From Thermoplasmata archaeon (GTDB lineage: Archaea; Thermoplasmatota; Thermoplasmata; Thermoplasmatales; Thermoplasmataceae), in the NCBI GenBank assembly GCA_021833045.1, contig JAKBGP010000045.1:1-12089 (forward strand): DNA of 12,089 bases, written 5' to 3'. The notes under the pieces were generated by a model. That model was given only the letters and a program-made list of their open reading frames with translations, was not told the origin of the DNA and searched no databases. The stretch's first letter is position 1, and every line of letters starts with the position of its first letter. The translations under genes and the position numbers were made by a program. Positions 1 to 6,614 of this stretch are shown one piece after another.

Positions 1-104
1 AGTCAGGTTTTGATTAGAACTGGGTCATCTGATTCGTGATGATTGACTGGAACTATGAACCGGGAAGAGACCCGCAGATCTGGGTTCAAATCCCAGTGCT
101 CCCA
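1..104 (+). tRNA. 3' part of an intron-containing tRNA, probably tRNA-Trp (5' exon outside window)
   Basis: The T arm is clear: stem CTGGG (80-84), loop TTCAAAT (85-91), stem CCCAG (92-96). It is followed by acceptor strand TGCTCCC (97-103) and discriminator A104; CCA is not encoded. No matching 5' acceptor strand (GGGAGCA) is present, so the gene starts before the window. Anticodon-stem 3' strand is best read as 70-74 (ACCCG) with a 5-base variable loop. Just before it, GGAA (63-66) plus a three-base bulge (67-69) fits the 3' half of an archaeal bulge-helix-bulge, giving an intron end near 68 and a 3' exon 69-104. GGAA would pair with TTCC in the missing 5' exon, which fits a TTCCA loop, that is anticodon CCA (Trp). 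The intron guide gives the same answer independently. Being a tRNA is near certain; the Trp identity is inferred because the anticodon is not in the window. Confidence 0.85.
14..60 (+). ncRNA. Box C/D-like guide inside the tRNA intron
   Basis: Within the intron, CTGA (29-32) is followed three bases later by GTGATGA (36-42), the normal spacing of a D' box and a C/C' box. Next comes GACTGGAACT (45-54) and then ATGA (55-58), a possible degenerate D box. GACTGGAACT is complementary to AGTTCCAGTC. By the N+5 rule the base selected upstream of 55 is G50, which pairs with the first C of CCA, that is C34 of a Trp anticodon loop. Euryarchaeal tRNA-Trp introns are known to carry C/D guides for 2'-O-methylation of C34 and U39, so this fits. 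The first guide, before the CTGA, pairs with the GACCC of the 3' exon but does not select position 39 cleanly. The ATGA box is noncanonical and the 5' part of the guide is missing. Confidence 0.55.
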
Positions 105-120
105 CTCCCTGCGACTCCCC

Positions 121-127
121 GTTTTTC
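121..127 (+). terminator. Oligo-T terminator after the tRNA
   Basis: A GTTTTTC run starts 17 bases after the tRNA discriminator, preceded by C-rich sequence. Short T runs of this kind end transcription in archaea. No hairpin is needed and none is evident. Confidence 0.4.
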
Positions 128-210
128 ATTCTTATAATATTGATTTTTCTTTCATATTGCTAACTCCTCTATCAATTCGAAAATAGGGTTCCAGAACACT
201 TTTGCACAAT

Positions 211-453
211 TCATATATTCATAGTCTGATTTCGTTGCTCATATGATGGGTGAACCTTTGAGTGCTTCCAATTGACTTGTGATCTAGGTGGATCTGCACT
301 TTCATGAGATTTACTCCTGACTTCAGAAGCTTTGTGGCACAGAAGTGTCTCATAGCATGTGTGTGAGACTGCAGAATTAACGCTATGTTTCCATTTTCCT
401 ATATTGTGTTCCTTATGACTGTCGCCTTTAACTTTCCATACACTCATGTCCAT
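211..453 (-). CDS. Doubtful small ORF, 80 residues, unknown
   Basis: An open frame on the minus strand starts at ATG 451-453 and encodes a hydrophilic, His/Ser/Lys-rich peptide with two cysteines in a CYETLLC arrangement. A stop codon lies shortly upstream of the ATG, so the frame is not the tail of a long gene. The stretch is richer in G+C than the AT-rich DNA that follows, and it lies next to a tRNA, where remnants of mobile elements are common. I recognise no family, domain or transposase motif. It could be a small gene, a relic, or chance; I favour relic or chance. Confidence 0.25.
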   Translation of the reverse strand: MDMSVWKVKGDSHKEHNIGKWKHSVNSAVSHTCYETLLCHKASEVRSKSHESADPPRSQVNWKHSKVHPSYEQRNQTMNI

Positions 454-480
454 ACTACCTTTAGATCCGGTTTAGTCTAC

Positions 481-1137
481 ATTCAAAAATTTTTTATGCG
501 GGAAAATGTTGAATAATGAATAAGTGAAATATAATTTTTCACTCAGGTTAAGCAATTAAAGAATCTTTGAAATTAATATGAAAAATTACCAATGATACAT
601 TTACAATCCAAATTTTTGAAGTTAATTTTACTTCAATTTAATTTTAAGAATAAAATTTAACATAAATTCAATATTAAAATTGCGTCGGCCAATAAAACGA
701 GTTCTGGAATTATATCCTAATTAATTTTCTGCATTAAACCAGTACAAAGACTTTCTATTTACTAAGTTATATAATGAATCGCTTCTCTTTGATCACACTC
801 TTTAATTCGAAATTGATTTAATTTGTTCATTGCAAACCTTATGTTCTAATTTCCACTTTTTAAATTTTGACCTGTATTTACTAAATATTTATTCTAGGGC
901 AAGAGAAATTCGATGGTGACATTTCATTTCATGACAAAACGAAAATCGTAAAACTTATTAACATCTGTTTTGTATAGAAATATTGAAAACGATGTCTGAG
1001 AAATATCTTACTCTTTTGCTTTCATATTTTTCAATGAAATATAAAAGTTATCAGACAGGTTTACAAGTTAAAGCATATAATATTCTATCATCTTCAAGGA
1101 AATTAGTTGAATCTTCGGATAAATATATATACATAAA
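481..1137. other. AT-rich intergenic stretch, no supportable gene
   Basis: This region is strongly AT-rich with stops in all frames. Only a 61-codon frame (983-1168) is open, and it has no ribosome-binding site or recognisable content. I see no IS ends, CRISPR repeats or RNA fold that I could defend. Confidence 0.6.
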
Positions 1138-1154
1138 TCTTTGTAAAACAAAGA
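1138..1154. promoter_or_regulatory. Perfect 7-base inverted repeat, candidate operator
   Basis: TCTTTGT (1138-1144) and ACAAAGA (1148-1154) are perfect inverted copies around AAA. The repeat lies about 40 bases upstream of the TATA-like box at 1190-1195, a position that suits an activator or repressor site for the operon that follows. In DNA this AT-rich a 7-base inverted repeat can also arise by chance. Confidence 0.3.
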
Positions 1155-1187
1155 ATTGCAAATTGTGAAACGAATACATTGTCTTAA

Positions 1188-1200
1188 CATTTAAAGAGGT
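1188..1200 (+). promoter_or_regulatory. Candidate TATA box for the GHKL/R-M gene group
   Basis: CATTTAAAGAGGT contains a TTTAAA box centred near 1193, about 32 bases before the GTG/ATG at 1225/1228. That spacing suits an archaeal promoter making a transcript with a very short leader. The AGAGGT part resembles a Shine-Dalgarno site but is too far from any in-frame start to act as one. Confidence 0.4.
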
Positions 1201-1224
1201 GAAAGTATAGCAGAAATAGATCTC

Positions 1225-1536
1225 GTGATGAAAAATAACTATGGTTTTAGAAAGTTTTTATTTCGCAATTTGGTTCACAATTGGAGAATGGAAAGAAACC
1301 CTATAAATCTTTCAAGAGAAGTTGAGGGTGTAATTTTTTTTGGTAAATCAATACGTCAATCTTTGGGGATATGCATAAGAAAAATATCGGAGATTAACCA
1401 AGTGAAAATAATGCAAGAATTGAACTTATTCATTGTAAATGATCTGGAATGGAAAATGTATAAATTAATGAGAGTTGAACGTAGTACTCACAATTCTAAT
1501 AATGGTTGTTTCAAAAAGAATCTTTTGGGAGAATAA
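1225..1536 (+). CDS. Small basic protein of unknown function, uncertain gene
   Basis: A 103-codon frame begins at GTG 1225 or, more likely, ATG 1228. It encodes a Lys/Arg/Asn-rich protein with no domain I recognise. Two points support it: a TATA-like box about 32 bases upstream, and a TAA stop (1534-1536) one base before the ATG of the GHKL ATPase gene, as in a translationally coupled pair. Against it are the lack of a usable ribosome-binding site and an amino-acid make-up close to that of translated AT-rich DNA. If real, its place at the head of the operon would suit a regulator or small accessory protein, but the sequence shows no helix-turn-helix pattern I can defend. Confidence 0.35.
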   Translation: MMKNNYGFRKFLFRNLVHNWRMERNPINLSREVEGVIFFGKSIRQSLGICIRKISEINQVKIMQELNLFIVNDLEWKMYKLMRVERSTHNSNNGCFKKNLLGE

Positions 1537-1537
1537 A

Positions 1538-3382
1538 ATGTGGCACTTTAGAGAGAGTCAGATGGATGAGATAATTCGAACTTCACATGAAGCCGAATTT
1601 TTCAATATGCAACAGAACCTAGAAGCAGTGATTCGTGAAGCAGTTCAAAACTCTTTGGACGCATCCGATAAAGATAAAGGTTCAGTAACAGTAAGATTCG
1701 TGTTCGGTAGAGTGCATCATGGAATGTCAACTCTCTTCTTGGGGATGGAAGAGCATCTTTCAGAGGTAGGTATATCAACTCATGAATTGGTAAATTCTGG
1801 ATTTGAATTTCTTGCAATAGAGGATTTCGGCACCGTTGGACTTACGGGTAGTACCTTAAAAGATGCAGATGATGCTGAATCCGGAAATTTTTTCAATTTC
1901 TGGTGGCTTGATGGATCAACTAGGAAAGGAATGCAACAGGGAGGAAGGTGGGGAATAGGTAAATATTCATTTTTCGAGGCGTCGAAGGTGAAATCTTTTT
2001 GGGGCATAAGCAATACGGAATCAGGTTCGTCACCAAAACTTATGGGAAGAATTCTTTTGAAACCGCATAAGATAAATAACAGACGATTCACGTCGGATGG
2101 TATATTTGCAAGTGAAGATTATCAGCCTATTCAGGATCTCAGTTTGATCAACTCATTTTTCACGACCTTTAATTTGAGAAGAAATAATTTACCAGGTTTC
2201 TCCCTCATTATACCGCACCCGGTTGACAGTATATCAAAAAGTCTAAATTTATCCGAGGACATACTTATAAACGTCCTTGAGCACTACTTGTTTTCTATAG
2301 TAGAAGGGAGACTCAAAATAATAATAGAGACTTTCAATATTTCTCCTTCTCATCTTGGATACAGTCTCGAGAAAGGAAACATAGAAGACTTTTTGAGATC
2401 AATGTCAAAGAAGGATGAAAGATACAGACGATATGAAAAATTTTTTAACTTATATCAACAATTATTGACAAAGGAACCTGATGTCATTCTTTCCTTTGAA
2501 ATGCAACAAACACTTGAGGTTGGTGATTCCAGTTTTGGAGATGACCTCAACAGAATGAAGGAAAGATATGATACATTGGGTAGAGGTCTTATAAAGATAA
2601 GAGTCAAGTTTGATATTCAGAAAAAAGACGAGTCTGCTGAAAATACGTATGTTGATTTAGGAATCACTAGAGATACTTTTTTCAAAAAGGAAAATACGCA
2701 CTGTGTTAGAAGTGGTATAAATGTGGTAGATGGTATTTCATTCAGACCGAATGAAGGGGTTGTACTTCTTATCGTAAACGATCACGTTTCCGCTGAATTT
2801 CTGGGTGATTCTGAAAACCCATCTCACACCCAGTGGAGTCCAAAATCTGAAAGGGTGAGAGAAAAAAGCTATTTATTTCCAAAGAAAATAATTGATTTTA
2901 TTAAAAGTTTACCTGCCTCATTAGTGTCAGTGCTTTCTAAAAAAGTAGAGATCACAGAAAGAAACATATTAGCAGAAATATTTTATATAAATGATAGTGG
3001 AGGTGGAATTGGCAGAGAAAGGAATAGTCCAAATCCGGATATTAATATTGAAAGATCTAAACCCATTTTTCAACTTGCTAAAATTAGCGGAGGTTTTACG
3101 GTTTTTTCCACAAAAGAACTTATGGATTCGGCATTTCCCATTCGTTTGTACGTGAAGGCAGCATACGATATTTCCACAGGAAGTCCTTTCAATCATTATA
3201 ATAGTTTCGACTTCGTTTTTGGGGAGAATATCAAAGTCGATGTAATAGGTGGAGAGATCTTAAGCACCAATAATAACAAAATAGAAATTTTGGTAAAAGT
3301 CCAGAATTTCCGTCTTTCAGCAGAGGGATTTGATCCAAAACGAGATCTGATCATAAATTATAAATTCAAGGAGGTAGACTAA
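1538..3382 (+). CDS. GHKL (MutL/MORC/Hsp90-type) ATPase of a putative restriction-type system
   Basis: This 614-residue protein has an N-terminal GHKL ATP-binding domain. Its N-box carries E34, N38 and D41 (REAVQNSLDA), the G1 motif is EDFGTVG at 95-101, and the G2 lid is GGRWGIGK at 135-142. All ATP-binding residues expected of the fold are present. The middle has a helical transducer-like part (about 235-330). The C-terminal half (about 370-614) is beta-rich and includes a GDSENPSHTQW stretch and a disordered Gly/Arg/Asn segment. It has no histidine-kinase dimerisation helix, so it resembles MutL/MORC-like ATPases rather than sensor kinases. ATG 1538 was chosen because GGAG (1528-1531) lies 6 bases upstream; an in-frame TTG at 1475 would add 21 residues inside the preceding ORF. 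Two unknown genes, a C5 methyltransferase and a Vsr endonuclease follow. MutL-like ATPases in such company have been described as parts of R-M-like defence systems, where ATP-driven clamping or remodelling of DNA is proposed. The exact family is not established here. Confidence 0.85.
   Translation: MWHFRESQMDEIIRTSHEAEFFNMQQNLEAVIREAVQNSLDASDKDKGSVTVRFVFGRVHHGMSTLFLGMEEHLSEVGISTHELVNSGFEFLAIEDFGTVGLTGSTLKDADDAESGNFFNFWWLDGSTRKGMQQGGRWGIGKYSFFEASKVKSFWGISNTESGSSPKLMGRILLKPHKINNRRFTSDGIFASEDYQPIQDLSLINSFFTTFNLRRNNLPGFSLIIPHPVDSISKSLNLSEDILINVLEHYLFSIVEGRLKIIIETFNISPSHLGYSLEKGNIEDFLRSMSKKDERYRRYEKFFNLYQQLLTKEPDVILSFEMQQTLEVGDSSFGDDLNRMKERYDTLGRGLIKIRVKFDIQKKDESAENTYVDLGITRDTFFKKENTHCVRSGINVVDGISFRPNEGVVLLIVNDHVSAEFLGDSENPSHTQWSPKSERVREKSYLFPKKIIDFIKSLPASLVSVLSKKVEITERNILAEIFYINDSGGGIGRERNSPNPDINIERSKPIFQLAKISGGFTVFSTKELMDSAFPIRLYVKAAYDISTGSPFNHYNSFDFVFGENIKVDVIGGEILSTNNNKIEILVKVQNFRLSAEGFDPKRDLIINYKFKEVD
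3368..3375 (+). promoter_or_regulatory. Perfect Shine-Dalgarno site deciding a TTG start
   Basis: AAGGAGGT lies inside the last codons of the ATPase gene, 9 bases before TTG 3385. It is the strongest ribosome-binding site in the window and supports TTG 3385 as a genuine start, translated together with the ATPase. Confidence 0.75.
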
Positions 3383-3384
3383 TT

Positions 3385-4164
3385 TTGATAAGAAGGTTCA
3401 ATTATACGTCACGACAGAAAATTAGACTTGATTCGGTTGCTATTCATACCGACAACGTTAATAGATCGGATGTATCCTTTAGTTGTGAAGTTACTCTTGG
3501 TAATGGATATTCGTTCCCTTCTTCTGCTTCCATATATGTTGATGTGAACAAAGGCAGCTACGCATTTAAACGTTTTTCTATGGGTAGTGTGGGGTCTCCG
3601 TCAAAGATCAAAGATCAACCTCTGCCTGAGTTTGCATCTTTTCCTTCATTAACTTTTTATGTATCAGTTGTTGCCACAGGTGAAGAACACAAGAGAATCC
3701 TTGGCAAATCTACGGCAATAAGTCTCCCCAGATCTTCTGGAAGAATGGGAACCTCTCCTCTTCTTGAAGTTACTTTTACTAAGAATATAAAGCAAGTGTG
3801 GAAGCTTGACTTTGACTCGGGTAGGCCAGTATTGCTGATAAATTCTGAGATTAACAGAGTGGAAGAATTATTAAAACACGATTATATCTTCAAATGTTCA
3901 GTATTACCTGCTGTCCTGAAAGAAGTTCTATATCGATATTTTATAATTGAGCGAGAAATGCCAGATGAGGATGATGAACAAAGCGTGAAAACCAAGTGGA
4001 TTAGGTTTGTAAAAGAAACTTGTGGAATCGAAGAGTTTAACGAATTATTCAATGAAATCGATGATGTCACGATAGAAGATTTACTAAATATGGTTGATAG
4101 AATTGTCGACGTGTTCACAGAAAAGTTTCTTCCACTTAAGTCCAATATCTCGGAGAGTGATTGA
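3385..4164 (+). CDS. Unknown protein paired with the GHKL ATPase
   Basis: This 259-residue protein starts at TTG two bases after the ATPase stop, behind a perfect Shine-Dalgarno site, so the two are almost surely made together. I do not recognise the family. Residues 1-135 have alternating hydrophobic residues typical of beta strands, with a Gly/Ser/Pro-rich stretch at 64-86. A WKLDFDSGRPVLLIN segment (139-153) looks like a conserved core. The last 90 residues are helical and acidic, with an Asp/Glu-rich turn at 194-199. There is no signal peptide, membrane segment, or metal or nuclease motif that I can point to. A beta-rich half plus a helical acidic tail would suit a structural or adaptor partner of the ATPase, perhaps for DNA or methyltransferase contact; that is inference from context only. 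Confidence 0.85.
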   Translation: MIRRFNYTSRQKIRLDSVAIHTDNVNRSDVSFSCEVTLGNGYSFPSSASIYVDVNKGSYAFKRFSMGSVGSPSKIKDQPLPEFASFPSLTFYVSVVATGEEHKRILGKSTAISLPRSSGRMGTSPLLEVTFTKNIKQVWKLDFDSGRPVLLINSEINRVEELLKHDYIFKCSVLPAVLKEVLYRYFIIEREMPDEDDEQSVKTKWIRFVKETCGIEEFNELFNEIDDVTIEDLLNMVDRIVDVFTEKFLPLKSNISESD

Positions 4165-4183
4165 AACGACAAGGCTTAGGGTC

Positions 4184-4885
4184 ATGAATGACTCTGGAAT
4201 TGAACTTTTCAGACAGTATATATTAGATCTTCGAGAAGGTAGGATAGTTGAGAAACCTGAATTAAACGATGGTTACTCTAGTGAGTATCATGTTCCGTGT
4301 GATTTAGAGCAACATCCTTATTTTCAGTCTAAAATGGAGATGGCGAAATATTTGTTGAGCAAATTTGAAAACGCTGGAATTATGAGGGAAGAAATAGTTT
4401 ATAACAAAGGGCTTTGGACTTGGCTTGGATATTTCTGGTTCGAATTACTTGCAAAAGACAAATCTGGAAAACTGTGTCCAGGTTTGAACTACAGGTATAT
4501 TTTTTCATCAGAATGGAATACACATTACAGGCATTTTGTATGGTTGCCTTATGATTTGATTGCTATGCATAAAGATGAAGAATCTCTCTCACTCTTTCTT
4601 TGGAATCCCATAAACGTTCAAGGAGAACTTTCGGAACAGTTTGCTGCAAGGAATTCTACATACATAAACACAGAAGTGGTTAAAGCTGCTGCAACTCTTT
4701 ACCTTGACAGAATTAGTGGAAAACCCAAGCGAGGTGCTGGTGGGAAAGAAGATAGACCTGGAACTTTCAGGCGTTTTATAATGGTTCTGAAACAATTTGA
4801 AAGAACTTATGATATAGTATCAGCTGAAGCTCATGAGTTAGTTGATCTACTTCCAAAAGAATTTAAACGATGGACCGGGGAATGA
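4184..4885 (+). CDS. Unknown Trp/Tyr/Arg-rich protein of the GHKL/methyltransferase cluster
   Basis: This 233-residue soluble protein (from ATG 4184) is of no family I can name with confidence. Features that look conserved are LWTWLGYFWFELL (77-89), the Tyr/His/Arg cluster HYRHFVWLPYD (114-124), a small basic GKPKRGAGGK loop (179-188), RRF (196-198), and QFERTYDI (204-211) near an LPKEF end. These aromatic and basic patches suggest nucleic-acid or nucleotide contact, but no PD-(D/E)XK or HNH motif is apparent. The frame stays open upstream; GTG 4157 would overlap the previous gene by 8 bases and add 9 residues. ATG 4184 is preferred because an AAGG (4171-4174) lies 9 bases upstream. It could be a second effector or the specificity subunit of the system; its place between the ATPase pair and the methyltransferase is the only functional clue. 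Confidence 0.8.
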   Translation: MNDSGIELFRQYILDLREGRIVEKPELNDGYSSEYHVPCDLEQHPYFQSKMEMAKYLLSKFENAGIMREEIVYNKGLWTWLGYFWFELLAKDKSGKLCPGLNYRYIFSSEWNTHYRHFVWLPYDLIAMHKDEESLSLFLWNPINVQGELSEQFAARNSTYINTEVVKAAATLYLDRISGKPKRGAGGKEDRPGTFRRFIMVLKQFERTYDIVSAEAHELVDLLPKEFKRWTGE

Positions 4886-4908
4886 TCAATTTATCTTCTT
4901 AAGTATCA

Positions 4909-4914
4909 TTTTTT
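4909..4914 (+). terminator. Candidate oligo-T terminator before the methyltransferase
   Basis: Six Ts lie 24 bases after the previous stop codon and before a TATA-like box at 4941-4950. Together they suggest that the upstream three or four genes and the methyltransferase are at least partly separate transcripts. Confidence 0.35.
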
Positions 4915-4940
4915 GAGCAATTAATGTCAACCATTACTCT

Positions 4941-4963
4941 TAAATATAAACTAAACCTGGAGA
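4941..4963 (+). promoter_or_regulatory. Candidate promoter and ribosome-binding site of the methyltransferase
   Basis: TAAATATAAA (4941-4950) is a good archaeal TATA-like box 25 to 30 bases before GTG 4971. GGAGA (4959-4963) sits 7 bases before that GTG and supports it as the start. An own promoter would let the methyltransferase be made independently of the upstream genes, as is common in R-M systems that must protect the host first. Confidence 0.45.
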
Positions 4964-4970
4964 TAGTAAG

Positions 4971-6161
4971 GTGTTTGATTTTTTTTCTCACAAATTAAAA
5001 AAAGAGAAATTGGTAACAATTTTCGAATTATTTAGTGGTGCAGGAGGCTTTTCTGCCTCTCTTGAACCGAGTTTTAGACCTTTTCTAGCAATAGACAATG
5101 ATCCTAGGGCAAGGCAGGTTTATTCCAGAAACAGGCCCGATGCAAAATTCTATGAGCAAGACGTCACAAAAATAACGGATTTCCGAGCCATTGTGGGAGA
5201 CGCACCAGACATTCTTCTTGCTGGACCGCCATGTCAAGGTTTTTCATCTGTAGGCATGAAAACAAAGAAATCACTCTCCTTCACGAAGGAATACGATTCC
5301 GCAAATGACCCGAGAAACTTTCTTCCTCTAGAAATTTCAAGAGCTGCATCCCAGATCAAACCAAAACTGATCATACTCGAAAACGTTCCTGCGATGAAGA
5401 AGCATTTTATCAATCATAGTGGAGATAGGAAACTTGTGACTGAAATTCTACAGGAGCAGCTCTCGGAAATAGGTTACAACGTTCTAGATCCGTTTATTAT
5501 TGATTCATATAATATCGGGATTCCACAGAAGAGAAAACGTGCATTTATAATGGCTTCACTTGAATACAGCCTTAAGCCATCCGAGATGGATTCGGTCGTA
5601 AGAAAGGCAAAGGACACAATTAAACATTCGAATCTTGAAAAAGCAATATCCAATCTTCAAGCTGTTCCTGTAACTACCGTGCATGATAAAATATCCCCAG
5701 GATTTCCGGATCACATTTCTCGTAACCCAAACTCTGATGATCTGAGGATAATATCTAATCTTAGACAAGGAGAAAATTACGCATCCTTGGTTGAGAGAAT
5801 GCCTGAGGTTGTAAAGGGTAGAAAACACAGTACATATAAAACTTCCTCATTTAAAGACAAATTCTTCAGGTTGGAATGGAATGAGCCCTCAAGGACCATT
5901 GTTGCTCATCTTCAGAAGGATGGAAATTCTTACATACACCCGTCCTTGAACAGATCCATCTCAGTCAGGGAGGCTGCAAGAATCCAGTCATTTCCAGACA
6001 ACTTTGTCTTTGGTATTCCAATGAGTCCTGCCTTCAGGCTTGTAGGAAATGCAGTTCCACCTTTGCTAGGACAATTCCTGACAGAAGTGTATTCTAGAAT
6101 GGCAGGCATGTTAAATGAAAAATTATCAGAAACATTACAGTTTGCAGGGCTTGTTTCATGA
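4971..6161 (+). CDS. DNA (cytosine-5-)-methyltransferase
   Basis: This 396-residue enzyme transfers a methyl group from S-adenosylmethionine to carbon 5 of cytosine in a specific DNA sequence. The conserved motifs appear in order: motif I ELFSGAGGFS (19-28) for SAM binding, motif IV GPPCQGFS (85-92) with catalytic Cys88, motif VI ENVP (137-140), motif VIII PQKRKR (185-190), motif IX around SVREAARIQSFP, and motif X RLVGNAVPP near the C terminus. The variable region before motif IX, where target recognition lies, is of modest size, so the target cannot be read from the sequence. Nothing essential is missing, and length is normal for a single-chain C5 methyltransferase. GTG 4971 is supported by GGAGA 7 bases upstream. 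It probably protects host DNA from the neighbouring nuclease functions. Its stop codon shares the palindrome TCATGA (6156-6161) with the stop of the opposing Vsr gene. Confidence 0.97.
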   Translation: MFDFFSHKLKKEKLVTIFELFSGAGGFSASLEPSFRPFLAIDNDPRARQVYSRNRPDAKFYEQDVTKITDFRAIVGDAPDILLAGPPCQGFSSVGMKTKKSLSFTKEYDSANDPRNFLPLEISRAASQIKPKLIILENVPAMKKHFINHSGDRKLVTEILQEQLSEIGYNVLDPFIIDSYNIGIPQKRKRAFIMASLEYSLKPSEMDSVVRKAKDTIKHSNLEKAISNLQAVPVTTVHDKISPGFPDHISRNPNSDDLRIISNLRQGENYASLVERMPEVVKGRKHSTYKTSSFKDKFFRLEWNEPSRTIVAHLQKDGNSYIHPSLNRSISVREAARIQSFPDNFVFGIPMSPAFRLVGNAVPPLLGQFLTEVYSRMAGMLNEKLSETLQFAGLVS

Positions 6162-6566
6162 TTTTTCAATCCTGTCCCTTATTTTCAGAGCCACCAAATC
6201 GGCATTTTTCTTGATCTCATGTTCCCAGTACCTAAGTACTGTCCAGCCAAGTTGTGATAGAATTATATTATTCTTTTGATCCCTCACCACATTTGATTCA
6301 ATTTTTTTACTCCAGAACTCCTTTCTGGTCAACGGTTCCTTGTAACACAAAGGACACATGTGCCAGAAACATCCATCGACGAACACTAAAATTTTACTCC
6401 TTGGGAATAAAATATCGGGCTTACCTGGAAGATCACTTTTAACTCTGTAATTCTTTATCCTCTGCGCACGAAGTGCCTTCCTGATGTTAAGCTCAGGTAT
6501 GGTATTCCTGCAGCGTATCTTTGACATGTTATAACTTCGCTGTTCCTTGGTAAGCACATCACTCAT
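6156..6566 (-). CDS. vsr: Vsr-type very-short-patch repair or restriction endonuclease
   Basis: This 136-residue protein matches the Vsr family over its whole length. It begins MSDVLTKEQRSYNMSKIR, typical of the family. With this start the numbering agrees with my recollection of E. coli Vsr: E25, catalytic D51 within LPGKPD (46-51), C66, W68 and H69 in GCFWH (65-69), then C71 and C74 as probable zinc ligands. The C-terminal part has the family FW..KI..N...D pattern and a GW..LRYWE strand. Vsr nicks DNA 5' of the T in T:G mismatches made by deamination of 5-methylcytosine; some family members are thought to be restriction nucleases. ATG 6566 is chosen on homology and a TATA-like box upstream; a TTG at 6614 would add 16 unrelated residues. 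It converges tail to tail with the C5 methyltransferase, overlapping by 6 bases. No other recognisable nuclease is in the cluster, so it may be the restriction enzyme. Confidence 0.95.
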   Translation of the reverse strand: MSDVLTKEQRSYNMSKIRCRNTIPELNIRKALRAQRIKNYRVKSDLPGKPDILFPRSKILVFVDGCFWHMCPLCYKEPLTRKEFWSKKIESNVVRDQKNNIILSQLGWTVLRYWEHEIKKNADLVALKIRDRIEKS

Positions 6567-6587
6567 ATTAATAAAATACTTCTTCTT

Positions 6588-6595
6588 GTTTAAAC
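6588..6595 (-). promoter_or_regulatory. Candidate TATA box of the Vsr gene
   Basis: The palindrome GTTTAAAC is centred about 25 bases before ATG 6566 on the minus strand. This is the spacing expected for a leaderless archaeal transcript, and no convincing ribosome-binding site precedes the ATG. Confidence 0.4.
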
Positions 6596-6614
6596 TTTGA
6601 GAAACTTTGATCAA

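Noticed and set aside
983..1168. 61-codon open frame on the plus strand.
   Set aside because: It starts with TTG, has no ribosome-binding site or promoter spacing, and its composition (Lys, Ser, Tyr, Leu) is that of translated AT-rich DNA.
1780..2091. Minus-strand frames of about 70-100 codons inside the GHKL gene (also within 3882-4172, 5556-5828, 7938-8225 and 9736-9996).
   Set aside because: They lie antisense to well-supported coding genes with intact motifs and have no promoter or ribosome-binding site of their own.
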